Part shown: positions 26,862-34,358 of the stretch, in pieces | Layout: each line of letters opens with the position of its first letter | Position numbering within the stretch: the first letter of the stretch is position 1 | NCBI RefSeq assembly: GCF_900188235.1 | Contig: NZ_FZNT01000004.1 | Span: 124,001 to 188,000, forward strand | Reading direction: 5' to 3' | Length of the DNA: 64,000 bases | DNA from: Lutibacter agarilyticus | GTDB taxonomy: Bacteria; Bacteroidota; Bacteroidia; Flavobacteriales; Flavobacteriaceae | Notes under the pieces: generated by a model | The model's database searches: none | What the model was told of the DNA's origin: nothing | The model's input: the letters and a program-made list of their open reading frames with translations, nothing else | Position numbers and translations under genes: made by a program

Positions 26862-27329
26862 CTATTTTAAACCTCTAACACTTTTGGAGTTTAGCAATTT
26901 CACTCCGTTTTTTTGATCATATTTTTTTACTAGTTGTGATTCTACTTCTAAACGCCCAAATGAAATTTCTTGAAATGAAAAACTTATATTTTCCACCATA
27001 TAATTGGTAAGTTTTTCTTCTATTTCATCTGAAAATTTATTCTTAATTAATTCACCATCAAATTCTTTCTTACCTAGTTTTTTACGAAGTGTATGATTGT
27101 AGGTTCTCCTAATATCACTCATTCTAGACTTTAATTCTGCTGTTTGGCCAATATAAATAAGATCGTCATTTTCAAATGCTGCATAAACTCCTGGAGCTTT
27201 TGGAAAATTCTCTTTGTTCCAATTGGTTTCGTATGTAAACGATATTCTATTAGACCTATCTAATAAATGTAGTTCAATTTCATTTACAACTTTTTCAAGT
27301 TCATTTACTGGTAAATTATATTTCTTCAT
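26862..27329 (-). CDS. GIY-YIG nuclease family protein
   Basis: A 155-residue protein with a GIY-YIG domain: PGVYAAFENDDLIYIGQTAE provides both halves of the name motif (GVY and YIG), followed by LKSRMSDIRR with the catalytic Arg, and a downstream Glu-containing helix (EEKLTNYMVENISFSF). N-terminal residues 1-45 are an extra helical extension. Small GIY-YIG proteins nick or cleave DNA in repair and restriction. It is one of five genes lodged between hsdS and hsdR; whether it acts with the restriction enzyme is unknown. Confidence 0.78.
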   Translation of the reverse strand: MKKYNLPVNELEKVVNEIELHLLDRSNRISFTYETNWNKENFPKAPGVYAAFENDDLIYIGQTAELKSRMSDIRRTYNHTLRKKLGKKEFDGELIKNKFSDEIEEKLTNYMVENISFSFQEISFGRLEVESQLVKKYDQKNGVKLLNSKSVRGLK

Positions 27330-27339
27330 AGCATCTTTT

Positions 27340-28263
27340 TTATTTCTTTTCTAAATTTTTCATTGGAGAGTTCGTATTGTATGGCACTTTTCCTGATGGC
27401 ACAACTTTACTTGAGCTTTCTAAATGCGTTTCTTGATCGTCAAAGAAAATATGTGCACCAAATGCTTTTAAAACTTTATCCTTTGATAATCCTCCTAAAA
27501 AATAGGCTTCATCAACATAAACACCCCATTTTCTTAAAGTTCTAATAACTCTCATATGCGATGGAGCATTTCTTGCCGTGACTATAGAAATTCTCAACGG
27601 AGAAAATTCTATTCGTGTTGGAAAATGTTCCTGAATTTTAGATAGCTTAATTAGTAACTTTGCAAAAGGACCTTTTTTTAATGGATCATTTTCGTGTTCA
27701 GACTCGTACTTGTGAAATGCATCCATTCCTTCCTGTTTGTATCGTAATTCCGATTCATCAGAAAATAAAACTGCATCTGCATCAAATGCTATTTTAACTC
27801 GGCTATCTTTTGAATCAAATTTTTCAGGTGGTGCATAAATAGTTGCAGCTGCACAAACTTTAGAATCAATAACAGTTTGAACATCTGTTTCATCTTTTGA
27901 CAGAAATAAGTCAATGTCAAACGCATCAATGTAAGGTGATAACGGTTCTCCGCCAGATAAAGCAACTCTAGTAATATCTAGGTTGTGTTTTTTTATTGAA
28001 TTTAACATCCTTACACCCGTTTCCGGACTGTTTCTAGACATTACTATAACCTCAACAATTCTTTTATCTGCCTGATTATTTAACTCAAGAAGACTTTTAA
28101 CCAGATAAAAAGCTGTTCCAGGCTCTAAAGGTTCATCTTCATTTTTTTGTTGAAACTTTCGGTATTCTTCAATTCCCTTTTTATTAAATATTTCATTCTC
28201 TTCCTCTAAATTAAATAAAGATCTAGACGAAACTCCAATTACTAATATATCTGAAAAATCCAT
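27340..28263 (-). CDS. 5'-nucleotidase (cytosolic NT5C1-like family)
   Basis: A 307-residue protein resembling the 5'-nucleotidase family that includes cytosolic NT5C1 (PF06189-type). Typical segments are EPLEPGTAFYLVKSLLEL, VIVMSRNSPETGVRMLNS, KIAFDADAVLFSDESE (the phosphatase-like Asp motif) and IVTARNAPSHMRVIRTLR, then FLGGLSKDKVLKAFGAHIFF. Such enzymes hydrolyse nucleoside monophosphates. Here it is embedded in a type I restriction operon, 10 bp before the GIY-YIG gene. A role in depleting nucleotides during infection is tempting but only inferred. Confidence 0.72.
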   Translation of the reverse strand: MDFSDILVIGVSSRSLFNLEEENEIFNKKGIEEYRKFQQKNEDEPLEPGTAFYLVKSLLELNNQADKRIVEVIVMSRNSPETGVRMLNSIKKHNLDITRVALSGGEPLSPYIDAFDIDLFLSKDETDVQTVIDSKVCAAATIYAPPEKFDSKDSRVKIAFDADAVLFSDESELRYKQEGMDAFHKYESEHENDPLKKGPFAKLLIKLSKIQEHFPTRIEFSPLRISIVTARNAPSHMRVIRTLRKWGVYVDEAYFLGGLSKDKVLKAFGAHIFFDDQETHLESSSKVVPSGKVPYNTNSPMKNLEKK

Positions 28264-28283
28264 AGGTATTTATTTTGTTGTAC

Positions 28284-28748
28284 TTATTGTTTTATTTCCA
28301 AATCTAATTGTCTGCCTTCTTTTTGTGCTTTTTTATCCAAATTAGCACCTAACACCATACCAATTACCATTCCTATAGGTAAACCTATTCCAAGTAATCC
28401 CATATTTCCAGTACTTGCTCCAAAAGCAGCTCCAAACGGAACACCAAATACCGCCATACCTAAAACTAGCCAAAGGTTTCTATAGTGGCTTTTAGACACG
28501 TATTTTAGCTCTTTCTCAACCAATTTTAGAATAGCATTTTGCGCTTTTACTAATTGTTTTTTTAATTTTTTTTCTGATTGTGAAACTGAATTTACTTGGT
28601 CTATTTCACTATTTATAGTGTTTATTATGTTGTTAGGAAGTTCCTTTTTGTTCAATTCAATTAGAAGGTTATCCAATTGATTAAAAGCATTGGTCAATTT
28701 TTTATTTTGGGTAAATTCTGGTCTTTTTTTAAGCTCTTTTAGTTCCAT
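28284..28748 (-). CDS. Small coiled-coil protein with two membrane segments
   Basis: A 154-residue protein that I cannot assign to a named family. Residues 1-100 are charged and helical and probably coiled coil. Residues 104-135 form two short hydrophobic, glycine-rich segments: NLWLVLGMAVFGVPFGAAFG and LLGIGLPIGMVIGMVLGA, with repeated GxxxG spacing typical of glycine zippers. A charged tail follows. Membrane-inserting glycine-zipper proteins often act as effectors or pores; that would fit a defence locus, but there is no direct evidence. It lies between the nucleotidase and a candidate nuclease gene, with 20-25 bp gaps. Confidence 0.6.
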   Translation of the reverse strand: MELKELKKRPEFTQNKKLTNAFNQLDNLLIELNKKELPNNIINTINSEIDQVNSVSQSEKKLKKQLVKAQNAILKLVEKELKYVSKSHYRNLWLVLGMAVFGVPFGAAFGASTGNMGLLGIGLPIGMVIGMVLGANLDKKAQKEGRQLDLEIKQ

Positions 28749-28772
28749 TTAGCAATTTTTTATAATCAATGA

Positions 28773-29549
28773 TCAAGCGTCTTTTATATTATTCCAATTT
28801 TTACATTTAGTATAAAACTCATTTAATTCAGCTTTTGTATTCTCATCTTGAATTTGTTCAATCCAAGTTTCATAACTAATTACTCCAACCTCACAATTGC
28901 TCGCTTGATCTATAAGATCTTGTTTATTCTTTATTTTATCTTCGTCATTAGTATTCTTAACATTATGATCTTCAATCCGTTTATCAATACACTTAACAAT
29001 TTTTTCTGAATCAACTAAATCAATTATTATATTAACGTTTTTCTTATTCAACTTCAATTTTGATTGAGGAGCCACAACATAGAAGAAAGTTTTACAACTT
29101 AGCTCATACGTGTTATACGCAATACAAGCAACATTTCTAGCGGCTTGATTATAGTCTTCTGTATTACTAGTTTTTTTACTTAAAGGACTCGCCATTTTAG
29201 CTTCAATAATTCCAAAATTATTAGCATTATCTTTAACTGTTAATTTACCACTACCTTTTTCTTCTTTTTCTCCTTTTTTCTTATACTTAACTGTAAAATC
29301 ACCTAGAGCAATATCTGCATGAGTATATCCTTCTCTAATAGCTTTTGCTTTTACAAACGGGCTAGAAATTAATGCTTCAGAAGTCCAATTTTGGATTTTA
29401 GAAAAATCTATAATTACTTTTTCCTTATTCTTTAATACTAGTTTTTCTTCTATAGAATAATACACCAACAATCTTGTCATCCAACCTTCATTATAGACTT
29501 CTGTTGGTTTAATTTTAGTACTAATTTCTTTTAAAGTATCTATAGTCAT
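28773..29549 (-). CDS. Uncharacterised protein, candidate PD-(D/E)XK-like
   Basis: A 258-residue protein of no family I can name with certainty. The first half contains YTHADIALGDFTVKYK followed, after a Lys/Glu-rich loop, by NNFGIIEAKMASPLS; an Asp and then Glu-x-Lys at this spacing is the pattern of PD-(D/E)XK nucleases. YNQAARNVACIAYNTYEL after it resembles the helix that follows the catalytic core in such proteins. It lies 14 bp behind hsdS on the same strand. If catalytic, the locus would contain two extra PD-(D/E)XK proteins besides HsdR. Confidence 0.5.
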   Translation of the reverse strand: MTIDTLKEISTKIKPTEVYNEGWMTRLLVYYSIEEKLVLKNKEKVIIDFSKIQNWTSEALISSPFVKAKAIREGYTHADIALGDFTVKYKKKGEKEEKGSGKLTVKDNANNFGIIEAKMASPLSKKTSNTEDYNQAARNVACIAYNTYELSCKTFFYVVAPQSKLKLNKKNVNIIIDLVDSEKIVKCIDKRIEDHNVKNTNDEDKIKNKQDLIDQASNCEVGVISYETWIEQIQDENTKAELNEFYTKCKNWNNIKDA

Positions 29550-29563
29550 TTCTATTTCTTTTT

Positions 29564-30802
29564 TTACACAAACAACTGCTGCAACAAGCCTTTTTTAAAG
29601 GTTTGGGTTTGGCTTAGTTGTTTTTGTACACTTTCAATTTTAGTATCTAGTGCCGATAAATAATTGGCTATTTTTTGTTGTTCTTCTGAACAAGGAATTT
29701 TGAATTTAATTCGTTTTAGTTCATTAAAAGAAAGTACTGTTTGCGAAGTTCCCACACTAAATTTACCGATATAATTTTGATTAAAATTAAGCAATTCAAC
29801 AATAAAATTAGAACTTCCATTTTTAGATATAAAAACAGGGTAATAAGTACTTATAACACCTGTTATTCCTAACTTATTAATATTAAAAGTAAATTTTCTA
29901 TTATCACTTCTAGACCTATATGTGATGTGTTTTTCAGGAATTACATTGAAGCCTAAATTATCTCTTTCAGTTAATCTATTTTCTCCATAATACTCACTTT
30001 GTAGCATCAATCCTTTATTTGAAGACGTTAAAACTTCAAATTCATCATTAAAAGTTGATTTCTTATTGTATGATACAACTTCAGCCCCTAACCTCTTCTC
30101 TTCCCACTTTGGAAACTCACTTCCATTATTTTGTTTAAACCTCAACTTTTGAGAAAACAATTGTTGCATTGCTCCTTTTTTGTAGGTTTCTAATAATTGT
30201 TTTTTACGGGTTAGTTGCTGTATTTTAGTATCAACCGATGTTAAAAATGTAGCTATTTTTTGTTGTTCTGGGAGTTGAGGAATATTAAGATTATATTGTA
30301 ATAAATCAACTACAGTAATATTAGCTTGATTTGCATTTCCTCTTGCAATACCCTTCATATAATGTTGGTATCTTTTTGAATTAATTAATCCAATAATAAA
30401 ACCATTTGAAACATCTTTTACATTTTCAAATTTCAACATATTTTGATTTAACAACCCTTCATTATCATTATGAATATAAATACCTCTTCCAACCGCTGAT
30501 TCTAACATTTCAGGTTTAGACCCAACTGTTGTTATGACAATATTTCCAGTTCTTAACTTGTACTTATCAAACTCGCTTGCTTTGTCTTCATCAATAAATA
30601 ATTTACCATTATTATTTTTTATTCTATCCACACCTAAATCAGAAACTCTCACTATTCTAACACCTTCGTTTTTATAATCTTCAGATTTAAAAGCAAAACC
30701 TTTTATGTATTTTGTTACATCTCCCAAATTCTTTTGTTCCCATTCTCCATCAAACTCTTTAAACCTTAATTGTGGTGTTAATTTTTGTGTTGTAGTTTTC
30801 AT
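29564..30802 (-). CDS. hsdS: Type I restriction enzyme specificity subunit S
   Basis: Gives the complex its DNA target. I start at 30802 (MKTTTQKLTPQLRFKEFDGE), because the extra 18 residues of the longer frame come from an upstream repeat element. There are two target-recognition domains, each starting with an EWEQKNLGDV- or KWEEKRLGAE-like segment and each closed by the conserved helix: TYKKGAMQQLF in the middle and TFKKGLLQQLF at the end. PQLPEQQKIATFL and IPCSEEQQKIANYL mark the repeat. Length about 412 residues is normal. It is separated from hsdM by 240 bp of repeats, an unusual gap. Confidence 0.9.
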   Translation of the reverse strand: MKTTTQKLTPQLRFKEFDGEWEQKNLGDVTKYIKGFAFKSEDYKNEGVRIVRVSDLGVDRIKNNNGKLFIDEDKASEFDKYKLRTGNIVITTVGSKPEMLESAVGRGIYIHNDNEGLLNQNMLKFENVKDVSNGFIIGLINSKRYQHYMKGIARGNANQANITVVDLLQYNLNIPQLPEQQKIATFLTSVDTKIQQLTRKKQLLETYKKGAMQQLFSQKLRFKQNNGSEFPKWEEKRLGAEVVSYNKKSTFNDEFEVLTSSNKGLMLQSEYYGENRLTERDNLGFNVIPEKHITYRSRSDNRKFTFNINKLGITGVISTYYPVFISKNGSSNFIVELLNFNQNYIGKFSVGTSQTVLSFNELKRIKFKIPCSEEQQKIANYLSALDTKIESVQKQLSQTQTFKKGLLQQLFV

Positions 30803-30817
30803 AGCGTTGTATTTTTT

Positions 30818-30899
30818 GCGTGAGGGATTGCAGTGAAAATCCTTTTGGCGCGGCACAAGCCAAAAGATTGCAACGTAAAGCCCGACCCTTGGGGCACGC
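30818..30899. repeat. Structured intergenic repeat element between hsdM and hsdS
   Basis: A GC-richer 80-bp block with nested inverted repeats: outer arms GCGTG (30818-30822) and CACGC (30895-30899), inner arms CTTTTGGC (30842-30849) and GCCAAAAG (30859-30866). The pieces GAGGGATTGCAG and AAAGCCCGACCC resemble a dispersed palindromic element that I recall between genes of Flavobacteriia; the recollection is not verified. Confidence 0.6.
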
Positions 30900-30929
30900 C
30901 CAAAGTATTGGTTTTGGTTTTTTTATGAT

Positions 30930-30957
30930 GAGATCCTGAAACAAGTTCAGGATGACG
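30930..30957. repeat. REP-like palindrome, copy 1
   Basis: GAGATCCTGAAACAAGTTCA followed by GGATGACG. The arms ATCCTGAA and TTCAGGAT (30933-30953) form a perfect 8-bp stem. This sequence is a common dispersed repeat in many bacterial genomes and translates as the familiar HPELVSGS in one frame. Confidence 0.75.
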
Positions 30958-31012
30958 AGTAATTGTATGTTGTGCTTTGTTGGTCATTTGGTTGTTTTGT
31001 GCTCGTTTTGTT

Positions 31013-31040
31013 GAGATCCTGAAACAAGTTCAGGATAACG
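31013..31040. repeat. REP-like palindrome, copy 2
   Basis: A second copy of the same element, with perfect arms at 31016-31036 and one base different in the tail (GGATAACG). It overlaps the end of hsdM closely (stop at 31043). Confidence 0.75.
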
Positions 31041-31042
31041 TT

Positions 31043-32611
31043 TTAAAAAGGAGTTTCAATATTTAATTGTTTGCAAAAATCGGCTATAGTAGCATCAGTT
31101 TTGGCAATATTGGTTTCTAACGTTTTTAATTCTTTTGAAACTTCAGCTAAAACTACTGGTGTTTCTTCTTCAAAGGTATCTACATACCTTGGTATGTTTA
31201 AATTGTAGTCGTTTTCAGCAACTTCGCTTAATTTGGCTACATAACTATATTTGTCTATTGTTTTTCGCTCTTTATACGTGTTTACAATAGTTTCAATATG
31301 GCTGTCTTGTAAATAGTTTTGGGTTTTTACTTTTTCAAAACCTTGGCTGGCATCAATAAATAAAATATCCTTATTGTGTTCGCGTTGTTTTTTTAACACC
31401 AAAATACACGTTGGTATACTGGTACCGTAAAAAATATTGGCTGGTAGGCCTATAACGGCATCTAAATAATTACGTTCTTCTATTATAAATGTACGAATAT
31501 GACCTTCGGCAGCACCTCTAAACAATACACCGTGCGGTAAAACACATGCCATTGTTCCGTTGTTATCTAACTGATGTACCATATGTTGTACAAAGGCAAA
31601 ATCGGCTTTGGATTTTGGTGCTAATTTTCCGTAGGCAGAAAAACGATCGTCACTTAAAAACAACGGACTTGCACTCCAATTTGCTGAAAATGGCGGATTG
31701 GCTACAATAGCTTCAAAACGTTGGTCTATATGGCTTGGTGATGGGTTTTCTAAAGTATCTTCATTATAAATATCAAAGCGTTTGTAATGTACATTGTGCA
31801 TAATCATATTCATACGGCACAAGTTGTAGGTTGTTGGGTTGCTTTCTTGCCCATTAAACGTACCTACATCACTTACTTCTTTAGCTACACGCAATAACAA
31901 GGAACCGGACCCACAAGTTGGATCGTACACGCTTTTTAGCTTGGTTTTATCTACAGTAACTATTTTTGCTAATATTTTGCTTACTTGTTGCGGTGTGTAA
32001 AACTCACCGGCTTTTTTTCCTGCGCCACTGGCAAACATACCTATTAAATACTCGTAGGCATCACCTAAAATATCGCTTTCGGTATTGTTTATGTCGAAGT
32101 CTATTTCGTTTAAATAGGATAATACTTTTACAATAAGTTCGTTTTTTGCATTTTCAGATTTCCCTAGCTTGCTGCTTGTTAAATCTAAATCTTCAAACAG
32201 GTTGCCAAAATCGTCTTCGCTTTCGCTACCCATTGTACTTTGCTCTATATTGGTCAATACTTTGGCTAAATCGTTTAGTATAAATTTAGCTTTCCCATCG
32301 GCATTTCCGCGGCGTGTTAGCTCGCTAAATAACTCGTTAGGTTTTAAAAAATATCCTAGGCTATCTAATGCTTCGCCTTTTATGGCTTCTAAATATTCAG
32401 TTCCTGTTTCAGTTTCAACATCAATCACATTAAACTTCAGGTTGTCTGGTTCTAAAATTACATTGGCAAACAGACTCATTTTATCACTTAAATATTTGTA
32501 AAATATAAAACCTAATATGTAGTTTTTGAAATCGTTACCATCCATATTTCCACGAAGGCTATCGGCAATATTCCACAATTGTTGTTCTAATTTTTGTTTC
32601 TGTTCGGTCAT
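31043..32611 (-). CDS. hsdM: Type I restriction enzyme methylase subunit M
   Basis: N6-adenine methyltransferase of 522 residues. The N-terminal helical domain (LWNIADSLRGNMDGNDFKNY) is typical of HsdM. The SAM site is VYDPTCGSGSLLLRV (motif I, about residue 230) and the catalytic motif IV is VANPPFSANW. GEFYTPQQVSKIL precedes motif I as usual. It is the first gene of a minus-strand run hsdM, hsdS, five accessory genes, hsdR. A 12-bp inverted repeat sits just upstream of its start. It looks intact, so the locus should protect host DNA. Confidence 0.94.
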   Translation of the reverse strand: MTEQKQKLEQQLWNIADSLRGNMDGNDFKNYILGFIFYKYLSDKMSLFANVILEPDNLKFNVIDVETETGTEYLEAIKGEALDSLGYFLKPNELFSELTRRGNADGKAKFILNDLAKVLTNIEQSTMGSESEDDFGNLFEDLDLTSSKLGKSENAKNELIVKVLSYLNEIDFDINNTESDILGDAYEYLIGMFASGAGKKAGEFYTPQQVSKILAKIVTVDKTKLKSVYDPTCGSGSLLLRVAKEVSDVGTFNGQESNPTTYNLCRMNMIMHNVHYKRFDIYNEDTLENPSPSHIDQRFEAIVANPPFSANWSASPLFLSDDRFSAYGKLAPKSKADFAFVQHMVHQLDNNGTMACVLPHGVLFRGAAEGHIRTFIIEERNYLDAVIGLPANIFYGTSIPTCILVLKKQREHNKDILFIDASQGFEKVKTQNYLQDSHIETIVNTYKERKTIDKYSYVAKLSEVAENDYNLNIPRYVDTFEEETPVVLAEVSKELKTLETNIAKTDATIADFCKQLNIETPF

Positions 32612-32646
32612 TTATTCGCTTTCTTTTTTGAAGACTTAAAAGTAAG

Positions 32647-32701
32647 AAACCTATTTGATATACAATTACGGTTTAACATAATTATATATTCAAATAGGTT
32701 T
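32647..32701. promoter_or_regulatory. Long inverted repeat upstream of hsdM
   Basis: Arms AAACCTATTTGA (32647-32658) and TCAAATAGGTTT (32690-32701) are perfect over 12 bp and extend imperfectly inward. It lies 36 bp upstream of the hsdM start and downstream of the FtsZ-like gene. It could be a terminator-like hairpin for the gene behind it or an operator controlling methylase expression; the right-hand T-run is short. Confidence 0.45.
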
Positions 32702-32766
32702 TAAAAATGTTAATTGTTTATGGTTGGTTTTTGAAGGTACTTAGTTAGTACTTGTTAACTAAATTT

Positions 32767-33300
32767 TTATATTTTATTAATTACATTTTTCCAGGCGATA
32801 TAATGAAATTTGGTGAAATGAACTAAATCATAATCACCGTATTTTTTTAGATATTCATCTAAATTAACAATGATGGTTTCTCCTAAACTTTCTATTTCTA
32901 ATTTAATCTTATTAATTTTTAAATGTTGTACTGCATTATATTCAAAAATTAAAGGAGTTGTTAAAACTATTTTAAAGTCATAGTTATTTTTATAAAAATA
33001 CAACGCAATATGCTTTACCAAGGCTGTACTCGCTTTTTTTCTAAACTCAGAGTATGATAATGATGCTAAAAGCACATAACTTTTATCTTTAGAAAATTGA
33101 TTTGTAATAGCATCTAGTTTTTCAATATTTACTATTTGTTCCGAATACTTTCCCTCGTAATCCAGTATTTTATCATCTTTAGTTGTACACTCAGCATCAA
33201 ACAACATGAACTCTGCATTTTTTTCTTTTTCTATAAAATAAACTAACGCATTTCTGCCAGCTCCTCCTAAACCTATAAAACATTTCTTTTTTAATTTCAT
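32767..33300 (-). CDS. Small FtsZ/tubulin-like protein without the tubulin signature
   Basis: A 177-residue protein whose layout follows the FtsZ GTPase domain. It starts with KKCFIGLGGAGRNALVYFIE, matching the FtsZ nucleotide-binding GVGGAGGNAVN loop, then FMLFDAECT in place of the FtsZ NTDAQ strand. At about residues 74-92 YVLLASLSYSEFRKKAST stands where FtsZ has the GGGTGTG signature, which is therefore lost. IVLTTPLIFEYNAV mirrors the FtsZ VVTTPFSFE segment, and ETIIVNLDEYLKK mirrors the strand ending NNDKLL. The C-terminal polymerisation domain is absent. The gene has its own promoter with an operator shared with the WYL regulator gene. Homology is my reading of motif order. Confidence 0.55.
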   Translation of the reverse strand: MKLKKKCFIGLGGAGRNALVYFIEKEKNAEFMLFDAECTTKDDKILDYEGKYSEQIVNIEKLDAITNQFSKDKSYVLLASLSYSEFRKKASTALVKHIALYFYKNNYDFKIVLTTPLIFEYNAVQHLKINKIKLEIESLGETIIVNLDEYLKKYGDYDLVHFTKFHYIAWKNVINKI

Positions 33301-33322
33301 CGTTCTAATTTTAATTAGAATA

Positions 33323-33357
33323 CAAAATTAAATAGCTGAAAGACAAAGGGTGTCTTT
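33323..33357 (-). promoter_or_regulatory. Promoter and WYL-type operator of the FtsZ-like gene
   Basis: The perfect inverted repeat AAAGACA-N5-TGTCTTT (33339-33357) is followed on the minus strand, after 8 bp, by TAATTTTG (complement of 33323-33330), a TAnnTTTG promoter element. The same operator with the same 8-bp distance to the promoter element precedes the WYL gene. Confidence 0.6.
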
Positions 33358-33378
33358 GTATAAAATAGTTATTTAAGT

Positions 33379-34358
33379 TTAAATATTTTTTTTAAGAATA
33401 TTTAACGGAAATTTTATCACCTCATCTAAAAAATCTTTCAACATTTGAATTTGAGCTTCTAAATCACATGTTTGAAACTCTTTGTGTTTTTCTTTAGTTA
33501 ATTCAAACCAAATTGAACCAGAAATTAGATAAGGTAATGTTGTCAATTCCCCTTCATTTAATTTGTTTAAATTACTATCAATTAAATCAAAAATAGGTTT
33601 TCCCCAACCATCTTTATTTTCAAAGCCAATGCAAATTAATGGCTCTTCACGCTCATAATAAACACCAATCCATGCCCATGTATCTTTGATATCAACATTC
33701 TTATATTTAATATGGAAATAATTCCCACTAATTCCAGCTCCTCCCTGAATGTTTTTATTTGAATAATAACTTAATTCGAAATCAACTTCATCTCGATTGA
33801 CAATTTTTTTTATTATTTCATTGAAAGAATACAATGAATACATTCCATTTAAGTCCATCTCCTTTGTTATTTTAATAATTGAACAAACATTTTTTAAATA
33901 TGATGAGTAACAAATCCATAATTCCTTTTCATTTTCATCTTTGGGTAATTGTTTAAGAATTTCATCATAAAAATTCCCCCAAGTATGAACAGTAAAACCC
34001 AATTTAGTCATATGATAATTTGTAATATACCCTAAGCGTTCTTTGGGAATATTAAATGTTTCTACATACTGCTCAAAATGATGATTCGTATCATATATTT
34101 TAATTTCTATCAAATAAATTAACCCATTATTTTCAATTAAAAAATCAGGCCTACTATCTCCTTCTGATTTCTCTCTTTCAAATCGTGTAATGTTATTGAA
34201 AGTTACATTTGGGAAAAAAAATTAAGAAATAGTAATTGAAATGAGGGTGATGTACAACAAGCAGCCCATGTTATATCTGAAAGATCATTTTCATTTCTTT
34301 TTCTATATGCGATGTTTTCAAAAAATAATTCAAACAAAATATTCTTAGATTTTTTCAT
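33379..34358 (-). pseudogene. PD-(D/E)XK nuclease-like gene with a frameshift
   Basis: The frame opens at 34358 with MKKSKNILFELFFENIAYRK and reads through NDLSDITWAACCTSPSFQLL until it meets a stop shortly after a run of eight T on the minus strand near 34215. In the next frame the protein continues: TFNNITRFEREKSEGDSRPD, FLIENNGLIYLIEIKIYD, then 240 more residues. Asp in RPDFLI and Glu-x-Lys in LIEIK form a PD-(D/E)XK core, and the Glu of NENDLSD fits the helix before it. One base change in the T-run separates the halves, so this is either a recent frameshift, a slippage-controlled gene or a sequencing error. The start overlaps the WYL gene end by 14 bp. Confidence 0.65.

Noticed and set aside
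30759-30987. Two overlapping minus-strand frames of 61-62 codons between hsdM and hsdS
   Set aside because: They are translations of the dispersed repeats (HPELVSGS-type sequence), not genes.
32647-32701. Invertible promoter (phase-variable switch) before hsdM
   Set aside because: The 31-bp spacer is far shorter than in known invertible promoters, so I list it only as an inverted repeat.
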